Source: an uncultured Bacillota bacterium
GTDB lineage: Bacteria > Bacillota > Clostridia > Peptostreptococcales > Anaerovoracaceae
Assembly (NCBI GenBank): GCA_946629205.1
Contig: CAMOXP010000024.1
Location: forward strand, 1 to 12,106
Direction: 5' to 3'
Length of the DNA stretch: 12,106 bases
Both the position numbers and the translations under genes were made by a program. Positions 5,377 to 11,501 of the stretch are shown here, one piece after another; position 1 is the stretch's first letter, and every line of letters starts with the position of its first letter. The notes under the pieces were generated by a model, which was given only the letters and a program-made list of their open reading frames with translations, ran no database searches and was not told the origin of the DNA.

Positions 5377-7332
5377 ATGGCTTACGAGAAACTGTTTGAA
5401 CCAGGAAAGATCGGAACGATGACCATCAAGAACCGCGGCGTTATGGCGCCCATGGGTTCGAATCTGGCGGGCAATGACGGCAACGCCACAGACAGGCAGA
5501 TCAAATATTACCAGGCGAGAGCCAAGGGCGGCATCGGCATGATCGTGAACGAGTATACAGGCGTCGATGACGTGGACAGCATGCCGTCGGTGAATTATTA
5601 CAGAGTCGCCGGAGACCAGAATATCGCAGCGGCCGAGGCGCTCGTTGACGCGGTTCACATGTATGACTGCCGCATCGTCGCGCAGCTCCACCACGCAGGT
5701 TCCACATCCAATCCTGCGTACACGGGCCGGGACAATATCGCGCCGAGCGCTGTGCCGATCGCCGATGGGAAACCGATGCCGCGGGAGATGACGCCGGAAG
5801 ATATCAAACGCGTGCAGGGCAAATTTATCAACGCCGCAGTCAGATGTCAGAAAGCAGGCTACGACGCCGTCGAACTGCACGGAGCACATGGGTATCTGCT
5901 GACGCAGTTCTTCAACCGGTATTACAACCGCAGAACGGATGAGTACGGCGGAAGCATCGAGAACCGCTGCCGTTTCATCGCGGAGATCATCGCGGGGATC
6001 CGTGAAAAACTTGGCCCGAAGTATCCGATCCTGGTACGTATGTGCGGCGATGAGATGACGCCGATCCAGGGGTTCTTCGATCTTGAGGAAGGCATCGAGA
6101 TCGCGAAATATCTGGAAAGTCTGGGCATCGACGCCATCGATATCAGCATGGGAAGCTCCCGCAACGCGGACGCTAATTGCGAGCCGTTCTCCTACAAACC
6201 GGGATGGAAGAAACATGTGGCAAAAGCATACAAGGAAGCTTTGAATATTCCGGTCATCGCTACGAACACAATCAAAGATCCGGACTTCGCGGAGCAGCTT
6301 CTGGAAGAAGGCGTCTGCGACTTCGTGGCCATGGGACGGTCCCAGCTGGCCGATCCGGAGTTCATGAATAAAGCAAAAGCAGGAAAGGCGGATCAGATCA
6401 GAAGGTGCATTGGATGCCTCTATTGCAGAGAGCGCATCTTAGGCGCAGGTCTGCCGATCCGCTGCTCCGTCAATGCGCGAACGGCCCGGGAGATCGAATT
6501 CCCGGCATCGGAACTCAGGAAGGATGGAGAAGGCCGCACGGTTGCCATTATCGGCGCCGGACCTGCCGGTATGGAAGCGGCACGCGTCCTGGCACTGCGG
6601 GGATATAAGCCGGTGATATTCGATAAAGCAGACAAGCCCGGCGGCACTCTGAACATCGCGGACAAACCGCCGCTCAAGGATAAGATCACGGATATGGTCG
6701 CCGGCATGAAGGAAGAACTCGATACGATGGATGTCTGCTGGCGGCTGGGCGAAGAAGCTACAGCTGAGGAAGTGAAGAAGCTGGATCCGGCAGGGGTGAT
6801 CGTGGCGTGCGGCGCGCAGCCGGTCATTCCGCCGGTGCCCGGCGCGGATGCTCCCAACGTAGTCACAGCAGAAGACGTGATCACCGGAAAGGCAAAAGCT
6901 GCCGGCAAGGTCGTCGTCATCGGTTCCGGCCTGACCGGACTGGAGACCGCGGAAATGCTCCTTGCAGACGGGAGCACTGCTTCTGATGTCTCTATCGTGG
7001 AGATGCTCCCGCAGATCGGACCGGGGATATTCGGCGCGATCCTGAACGATGAGATGAGCCGAATCAAACCATACGGTCCGCACCTCTATCCGGGTCATGC
7101 GCTTGTATCGATTCAGGACGGGTCTGTGACTGTGAAGGAACTTGCGGCAGACAAGCAGTTCGACATCGAAGCCGATACTGTCGTTATGGCGGCGGGCATC
7201 AAACCGCGTGCCGATGTAGTGGAGTCGTTCCGTGAAGCTTTCGATAAGGTCCTTGTTGCAGGTGACGCCCGCAAAGGCGGGCGCATCGCCACCGCCGTGC
7301 GCGAAGGCTTCGAGGCCGGTTGGATATTCTGA
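5377..7332 (+). CDS. Old-yellow-enzyme/4Fe-4S/FAD ene-reductase (BaiCD / 2,4-dienoyl-CoA reductase type)
   Basis: The 651-residue protein has the three-part plan of FadH, BaiCD and enoate reductases. Residues 1-330 form an FMN-binding TIM barrel with QLHHAG (103-108) and HGAHGYLLTQFF (168-179, Y173 as likely proton donor), then DEYGGSIENRCRF (188-200). A 4Fe-4S site follows with C344, C347, C350 and C363. Residues 388-651 hold an FAD fold (IIGAGPAG, 391-398), a nested NAD(P)H motif (VIGSGLTG, 514-521) and a C-terminal VLVAGDARKGG. It should pass electrons from NAD(P)H through FAD and Fe-S to FMN to reduce an activated C=C bond. The substrate cannot be told (dienoyl-CoA, bile-acid intermediate or another enoate). 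ATG 5377 is chosen because AGGAGGA precedes it; a TTG at 5353 would add eight residues that translate the ribosome binding site. It is probably cotranscribed with the desulfurase gene. Confidence 0.93.
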   Translation: MAYEKLFEPGKIGTMTIKNRGVMAPMGSNLAGNDGNATDRQIKYYQARAKGGIGMIVNEYTGVDDVDSMPSVNYYRVAGDQNIAAAEALVDAVHMYDCRIVAQLHHAGSTSNPAYTGRDNIAPSAVPIADGKPMPREMTPEDIKRVQGKFINAAVRCQKAGYDAVELHGAHGYLLTQFFNRYYNRRTDEYGGSIENRCRFIAEIIAGIREKLGPKYPILVRMCGDEMTPIQGFFDLEEGIEIAKYLESLGIDAIDISMGSSRNADANCEPFSYKPGWKKHVAKAYKEALNIPVIATNTIKDPDFAEQLLEEGVCDFVAMGRSQLADPEFMNKAKAGKADQIRRCIGCLYCRERILGAGLPIRCSVNARTAREIEFPASELRKDGEGRTVAIIGAGPAGMEAARVLALRGYKPVIFDKADKPGGTLNIADKPPLKDKITDMVAGMKEELDTMDVCWRLGEEATAEEVKKLDPAGVIVACGAQPVIPPVPGADAPNVVTAEDVITGKAKAAGKVVVIGSGLTGLETAEMLLADGSTASDVSIVEMLPQIGPGIFGAILNDEMSRIKPYGPHLYPGHALVSIQDGSVTVKELAADKQFDIEADTVVMAAGIKPRADVVESFREAFDKVLVAGDARKGGRIATAVREGFEAGWIF

Positions 7333-7343
7333 TTTTGCGAAGT

Positions 7344-7643
7344 ATGAAAGAGCGAATGAGCAACACAGTATCAATACCTGTGCGCCGGGAGTTTCTGGAC
7401 AAACAGGAATGCCTGAAAGAAGCGCGGAAGCTTTTGCGCGAAGGGGCTTTGCGCGGAATGAATGAAAAACAGATCGCGCGGGAATTGTATTCCCATGCGG
7501 TGGTGTATTATTTCTGCGATAGAACCGGAAGGTTCTCGTTCCTCAAGGAACATGCGAGTCCGATCGACATGCGCGACGGAGGGGACAACCCTCTCATGCG
7601 CACAGCCTTTGCCGCGTGCTGGCTGATGCGGCCCCGCGAATGA
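7344..7643 (+). CDS. Small protein of unknown function
   Basis: An open frame of about 99 codons begins 11 nt after the ene-reductase stop. I do not recognise a characterised family. The protein is basic in its first half (VRREFLDKQECLKEARKLL), probably alpha-helical, then has ELYSHAVVYYFCDRTG and DGGDNPLMRTAF, with no signal peptide or clear TM segment. The start is uncertain: ATG 7344 and ATG 7356 are both possible and neither has a good ribosome binding site; a TTG at 7320 overlaps the upstream gene. Close spacing suggests cotranscription with the ene-reductase, with translation perhaps coupled. The stop codon lies in the first copy of a 14-bp tandem repeat. Confidence 0.6.
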   Translation: MKERMSNTVSIPVRREFLDKQECLKEARKLLREGALRGMNEKQIARELYSHAVVYYFCDRTGRFSFLKEHASPIDMRDGGDNPLMRTAFAACWLMRPRE

Positions 7644-7662
7644 TATGACGCGAATGATATGA
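7635..7662. repeat. Perfect 14-bp tandem duplication at the stop codon of the small gene
   Basis: CGCGAATGATATGA is present twice in direct contact (7635-7648 and 7649-7662). The first copy carries the TGA stop of the small gene. It looks like a recent slippage or duplication event. Confidence 0.9.
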
Positions 7663-7724
7663 ATAGCGGAAACTGTAAAACATTTTTTCTTTACCGGTCA
7701 ATGAAAAAAGCGGGAACGCTGCTG

Positions 7725-7753
7725 TAGACAATGGACGGTGAAAAGAATATCAT
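7725..7753 (+). promoter_or_regulatory. Sigma-A type promoter of the membrane protein / Hsp70-like operon
   Basis: TAGACA (7725-7730), a 17-bp spacer and TATCAT (7748-7753) give a good housekeeping promoter, with transcription expected near 7760 and a leader of about 38 nt. No CIRCE element is seen here, in contrast to htpG. Confidence 0.65.
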
Positions 7754-7797
7754 ATATATGTATGAAACTATCACAGGATGATTGAGAGTAAAGTGCT

Positions 7798-8676
7798 ATG
7801 AAATTAGTGGAACTGTTAGAAAGAGATAAAGAGAATCTGCTGACGGAGCTGGCTGCGGCAAAGGAACCGGACAGAGCGATCCGGGTGCTGGAGAATGAAC
7901 TGGACAAGCTGCTCATGACTTACAATGAGCAGGCGGACAGCGAACGGGAGAGGGACGCGGCGGCGTATATGATGCAGGCGGTCAGATTGTCCCTGCCGCT
8001 GGTCGACTCAGTCGGTGAGACGAAGGTCTGGGAGACCGGCAGCGTGGTCGAAGAACGCAAAACCAGAATGTGGCCCCTTGTGATCGTGCTGCTCATCGTC
8101 GCTATCGTCCTCTGCGGCGTGGGGCTTCTGCCTCTCGTGATGGATCTGGGCGGCATAGAGAAAGTCGATTACGTGAAACAAGGACCGATGCTGCTCGGCG
8201 GACTGGCGGCTGCCTTCGTAGCAGGACTTCTGCCCAGACGTTCGGCACCTAAGAAAACAAAAGCTGGTCAGCGGGTCGAGACGAACATTGATCCGAACAA
8301 GGTCTACATCAGTTTCCGTAACGCCTTGCTGGCGGTGGATCAGAATCTGGAAGAGATCCAGTCCGTGCAGCGCTGGGAGAAGCGTGAAGAGGCGGGAAAG
8401 ATCGACGGTCACGTTGTGTCCGATTCTGAACTGGACATTTTCTCAGATCTGCTGACGGCGTCCTACAGCAAAGACCCCGAGTACGCCCTCGAGAAGATCG
8501 AGAATATCAAATACTATCTCCACAAGCAGCAGATCGAGGCAGTGGATTACAGTGCGGAGACAGCACAGTTCTTCGATATGATGCCGTCCCAGCGTGCCGG
8601 CACCATCCGGCCCGCGCTGGTCGCAGACGGGAAACTGCTGCGGAAGGGCATGGCGTCAACGGGTTCAGGACATTAA
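7798..8676 (+). CDS. Two-TM membrane protein with coiled-coil N-terminus, unknown function, partner of Hsp70-like ATPase
   Basis: The 292-residue protein matches no family I recognise. Residues 1-60 are charged and helical, with coiled-coil character (LLERDKENLLTELAAAKE, VLENELDKLL). Two hydrophobic segments follow at 92-115 (WPLVIVLLIVAIVLCGVGLL) and about 128-146, separated by a short loop. A positive patch (PRRSAPKKTKAGQR, 146-159) suggests that both ends are cytoplasmic. Residues 160-292 form a soluble, mostly helical domain ending in TIRPALVADGKLLRKGMAS (269-287). The start has only a weak ribosome binding site (GAGAG, 9 nt upstream). It lies 24 bp before the Hsp70-like gene with no terminator between, so the two are almost certainly one operon. 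The final segment faintly recalls the RPAxV beta element of GrpE, which would suit an Hsp70 partner, but this is speculative. Confidence 0.85.
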   Translation: MKLVELLERDKENLLTELAAAKEPDRAIRVLENELDKLLMTYNEQADSERERDAAAYMMQAVRLSLPLVDSVGETKVWETGSVVEERKTRMWPLVIVLLIVAIVLCGVGLLPLVMDLGGIEKVDYVKQGPMLLGGLAAAFVAGLLPRRSAPKKTKAGQRVETNIDPNKVYISFRNALLAVDQNLEEIQSVQRWEKREEAGKIDGHVVSDSELDIFSDLLTASYSKDPEYALEKIENIKYYLHKQQIEAVDYSAETAQFFDMMPSQRAGTIRPALVADGKLLRKGMASTGSGH

Positions 8677-8700
8677 TCAGTCAAGAAGGAGCAAGAGTCA

Positions 8701-10617
8701 ATGGATCGATTTTTTGGATTTGACTTGGGCGATGCGGAAAGCGCCATCGCCAGATTATATAAGGAAGATCAGGTCATTCCTGAGATGATACCGGTGGCGG
8801 GGGAAAAGAGTTTCATCACCGCTTACGCGCAGACAAATTCCGGCGAGATCATCATCGGAGAAAAGGCCTGCTACGCTGACAACGTTGCCAAGCGCAGGAT
8901 CCGTTTCAAGAGCCGGTTCCTGACAGACGGCGGCAGCGCGGGCGATGTCAAAAGCTTCGCGGCAGGCGTCCTGGGACAGCTCTACGGGAGCGGCGACATC
9001 ATCCAGAATGAAGAGACCAGCGTTTATGTGGGATGCCCCGCAGGCTGGGATCGGAACGCCCGGGAACATTACCGGGAGATTTTCGAGAGCGCGGGATATC
9101 CGCCTGTGCGGATCATTTCCGAATCCAGAGCAGCTATGGTCAGCGCCTGCCAGTCCAAGCATCTGCAGATCGGCGTGGACATCCTGTCCAAGCCTGTCCT
9201 TGTTGTGGATATTGGTTCGTCGACGACGGACTTTGCGTACATCATGGGCGGCAAGGAAGTCGAGATGCGGACGGCCGGTGAAGTGATGCTGGGCGGCGGT
9301 CTCATGGATGAGATCCTGCTGGAAGAGTCGGTGGCGGACGCCGGTCTGTTCAAGAAGAAGATTCAGGCGGACCTGGAGGAGAGCGAACCGTGGCGCACTT
9401 ACGCTGAGTTTGCGGCCAGACGGCTTAAGGAAAAATATTTCTCCGATGAAGACTACTGGAGCAGAAACAAGTGCGTGGAAAGCATCATGCTCCATTACAA
9501 TCTGCCGCTGAAACTGACGCTGAAGATCGATAAAAGCATCGCGGACAAGCTGGTCAACAAGAAAATCAAGAAACTGGACAACCGCTCGTTCCGCGAGGTG
9601 TTCATGGAGTCTCTCACTGACGTGAAAGACAGCATCACCGGCAAACAGCCGGAACTGATTTTCCTTACCGGCGGCGTCAGCAAGATGCCCGCCGTCCGCA
9701 AGTGGTGCAGCGAAGTGTTCACAGACTCTGTTATCATATCTGCAACAGATCCGGAGTTCTCTGTGGCAAGAGGACTGGCTTACTGCGGCCGCATCGACGA
9801 AGACCTGCGGGAATTCAAGGAAGACCTTGATAAGCTGGTACATTCCAATACGATCGAAGATATCGTCGGCAAGCACATTACAAAGCTCTACAAAGACGCG
9901 GTCGATACACTTGTGGATCCGATCGTCAAGCAGGTGGCGCTGCCGATTTTCGAGAAGTGGCGGTCCGGTGAGATCAGCAAACTGTCTGACACGGATGTGA
10001 TCCTGCAGCAGGACATCGCAGCATTCCTAAGTGAAGACTCGACCAGAGAACTGCTGGCAGGCCCGATCACATCATGGCTGCGGCCGGTCATCGAGGAACT
10101 GGAGGAGCACACCGTGCCGATCTGCATCAGGCACCGCGTGCCGTACACAGCCTTGAGTCTCAAGTCCTATTTGTCCGTTTCGGATATCGACATCAAGGTG
10201 AACGCGAAGGAAATGTTCGCGATCAATGAGATGACGATTCTGATCGACTCTATCGTGACGGCGCTTCTCGCCATCCTGATGTCCACCCTGGGATTCATTC
10301 CGTTCTTCGCGGATCCGAGCGGCATCATGGTCGGTATCATTACGTCGATCGTGATCCTGTTCCTGGGCAAAGACAAAATGCAGGAGATGATGCTGACAGC
10401 GGACATCCCTAAGCCGATGCGCCGCCTCGTTCCGAAGAGCGCCTTCAGCTCTCGCATGGACAATATCAGCGCCGATGTCAAGGAAGCCTTCTACAAGAGC
10501 CTCGAGCAGGAGAAGAACGATGAGATCAGCCAGCGCATGGTGGAGGAGATCTCGGCGCAGATCCAGCACACTCTCGTCAAGATGGCCGAGGTCGTGGAGA
10601 TCCCATTGGGGCGGTAG
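8701..10617 (+). CDS. Hsp70-like ATPase with C-terminal membrane hairpin
   Basis: The 638-residue protein has the Hsp70/actin ATPase motifs in order: phosphate-1 GFDLGDAES (6-14), VYVGCPAGWD (108-117), connect-1 ESRAAMVSA (141-149), phosphate-2 VLVVDIGSSTTDFAYI (166-181), GEVMLGGGLMDEIL (193-206), adenosine motif FLTGGVSKMPAVR (321-333) and ATDPEFSVARGLAYCG (348-363). After the ATPase domain there is no recognisable DnaK beta-sandwich substrate domain. A helical region (366-505) leads to two adjacent hydrophobic segments (about 511-536 and 540-556) and a charged helical tail (557-638). The protein is therefore probably anchored in the cytoplasmic membrane with its ATPase inside the cell. AGAAGGAG lies 9 nt before the ATG, and the membrane protein gene precedes it by 24 bp. 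Its role is unknown; an FtsA- or MreB-like filament protein is less likely given the Hsp70-type motifs. Confidence 0.88.
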   Translation: MDRFFGFDLGDAESAIARLYKEDQVIPEMIPVAGEKSFITAYAQTNSGEIIIGEKACYADNVAKRRIRFKSRFLTDGGSAGDVKSFAAGVLGQLYGSGDIIQNEETSVYVGCPAGWDRNAREHYREIFESAGYPPVRIISESRAAMVSACQSKHLQIGVDILSKPVLVVDIGSSTTDFAYIMGGKEVEMRTAGEVMLGGGLMDEILLEESVADAGLFKKKIQADLEESEPWRTYAEFAARRLKEKYFSDEDYWSRNKCVESIMLHYNLPLKLTLKIDKSIADKLVNKKIKKLDNRSFREVFMESLTDVKDSITGKQPELIFLTGGVSKMPAVRKWCSEVFTDSVIISATDPEFSVARGLAYCGRIDEDLREFKEDLDKLVHSNTIEDIVGKHITKLYKDAVDTLVDPIVKQVALPIFEKWRSGEISKLSDTDVILQQDIAAFLSEDSTRELLAGPITSWLRPVIEELEEHTVPICIRHRVPYTALSLKSYLSVSDIDIKVNAKEMFAINEMTILIDSIVTALLAILMSTLGFIPFFADPSGIMVGIITSIVILFLGKDKMQEMMLTADIPKPMRRLVPKSAFSSRMDNISADVKEAFYKSLEQEKNDEISQRMVEEISAQIQHTLVKMAEVVEIPLGR

Positions 10618-10640
10618 ATGACATATTTGGAGGCAAAATG

Positions 10641-10685
10641 TATCACGATTTACCCTGTAGCGGGGCAGATAATGATACTTTTTCC
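10641..10685 (+). terminator. Possible terminator of the Hsp70-like gene (palindrome unit 1)
   Basis: GTATCA pairs with TGATAC, an imperfect middle stem follows, and inner CCC pairs with GGG. A TTTTT tract (10679-10683) follows directly. It begins 23 nt after the Hsp70-like stop. The stem has internal mismatches, so strength is uncertain. Confidence 0.45.
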
Positions 10686-10709
10686 GGTTTTTCGGCTTCT
10701 CAAAAAAAT

Positions 10710-10755
10710 AAGTATCACTATTCACTCCGGATGGAGGCAAATAGTGATACTTTTT
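10710..10755. terminator. Bidirectional terminator (palindrome unit 2)
   Basis: AAGTATCACTATT (10710-10722) pairs perfectly with AATAGTGATACTT (10740-10752). Inside it, CTCC-GGAT-GGAG (10725-10736) makes a second stem. T-rich sequence follows on the plus strand (10751-10755), and an A run precedes it (10702-10708), giving U-rich sequence on the minus strand. It suits the convergent gene arrangement. Confidence 0.75.
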
Positions 10756-10859
10756 GTTTCTTCACTAATTAAAAACTACGTTTTCACTCCGAAAATATCA
10801 CGATTTGATTTTCCTAACTTCAAAAAATGATACTTCTTGCCTTTGCATTTGCAGAGACG

Positions 10860-11468
10860 TTACTTGTCAAAGTCCCGGTTGTGTTTGAAGTGCCCGGGGT
10901 TGACGACGGGGCCGATGGTGCTGACCCAGCGGTTGGTGTAGTTGAAGAAGCCGGCGACGAAAGCGGCTTCGAGGATCTGGTGATCGTCGAGACCGACATC
11001 GCGGAGCTTTTCAATCTGCTCATCGTCAATGTCGCGCGGATGCGCGGTCACGAACCACGCGTACTCGCACAGCGCGTAGTCAATGCGGGAAAGTTCGTCC
11101 TTGCACGCGCGGAAGTTTCCGGAAAGCTTGTCAACGAGGGAAGCGTTCTTCCACATGCCGCGCAGGTTGTCGCCGTGTGTCTGCAGGCAGTAGGTGCAGC
11201 AGTTGTAGGAAGAAACGACGATGCCGATCATTTCCTTCTGTGCGTCCGTCAGGAAGCAGCTGTCATTGTAGAGGGAGCCTTTGAAGTTGAGGAAGCCGAT
11301 GTATTCCTTGGCGTTGAGGGGGAGTACCTTGAACAGGTTGTTGATGAACCCCCAGTTCTCCATCATCACTTCCACATTCTTATCAAAGACTGCGTACTCC
11401 TCATCTGTCATATCCTCGCGTACGGGCTTTTGCAGACGTGATAATTGTTCGTCAAATTCCAGTGCCAT
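10860..11468 (-). CDS. AhpD-like / carboxymuconolactone decarboxylase family protein (peroxidase-related)
   Basis: The 202-residue protein is of the CMD/AhpD all-helical fold. The key site is SSYNCCTYCLQTHGDNLR: C91 and C94 form the redox CxxC and H98 lies four residues on. E79 is 12 residues before C91, the same spacing as the E118/C130/C133/H137 proton-relay set of Mycobacterium AhpD, with Y93 in place of H132. A thiol-dependent peroxidase or disulfide-reductase activity is therefore plausible, while true decarboxylase activity is unlikely. An extra Cys (C90) sits next to the CxxC. The ATG has CCTCC (GGAGG on the minus strand) 6 nt upstream. It lies 33 bp downstream of the cyclase-family gene, so the two are probably an operon. 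The second half, FFNYTNRWVSTIGPVVNPG, is typical of peroxidase-related members. Confidence 0.88.
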   Translation of the reverse strand: MALEFDEQLSRLQKPVREDMTDEEYAVFDKNVEVMMENWGFINNLFKVLPLNAKEYIGFLNFKGSLYNDSCFLTDAQKEMIGIVVSSYNCCTYCLQTHGDNLRGMWKNASLVDKLSGNFRACKDELSRIDYALCEYAWFVTAHPRDIDDEQIEKLRDVGLDDHQILEAAFVAGFFNYTNRWVSTIGPVVNPGHFKHNRDFDK

Positions 11469-11501
11469 GTTGTACCTCCAGTTATTCTATCGTTTCGGTT
11501 G

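Larger units (their letters stand above)
10641..10833. repeat. Three diverged palindromic units, each TATCAC-N26-TGATAC
   Basis: The units lie at 10641-10678, 10713-10750 and 10796-10833. Each is 38 bp, begins TATCAC and ends TGATAC with exactly 26 bp between. Flanks are A-rich on the left and T-rich on the right, extending the dyad. The interiors differ but are each partly self-complementary. Starts are 72 and 83 bp apart. The block fills most of the gap between two convergent genes. Confidence 0.85.

Noticed and set aside
7266..7283. CGCCCGC-AAAG-GCGGGCG hairpin at the end of the ene-reductase
   Set aside because: It encodes the conserved GDARKGGR segment, has no following T run and is explained by coding constraint.
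7709..7720. AGCG-GGAA-CGCT hairpin preceded by A6, a possible minus-strand terminator
   Set aside because: The stem is only 4 bp and there is no minus-strand gene in this region to terminate.
10618..10830. A 70-codon plus-strand frame starting directly after the Hsp70-like stop
   Set aside because: It runs through the palindromic units, its peptide repeats only because the DNA repeats (72 bp apart), and it has no ribosome binding site.
10641..10833. CRISPR-like array
   Set aside because: Only three units, unequal periods (72 and 83 bp), and the conserved parts are inverted ends of hairpins rather than direct repeats between spacers. No cas genes are present.
10827..11441. Plus-strand frame opposite the AhpD-like gene
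   Set aside because: The minus strand carries the CxxC motif, the ribosome binding site and the family match; the plus frame is its shadow.
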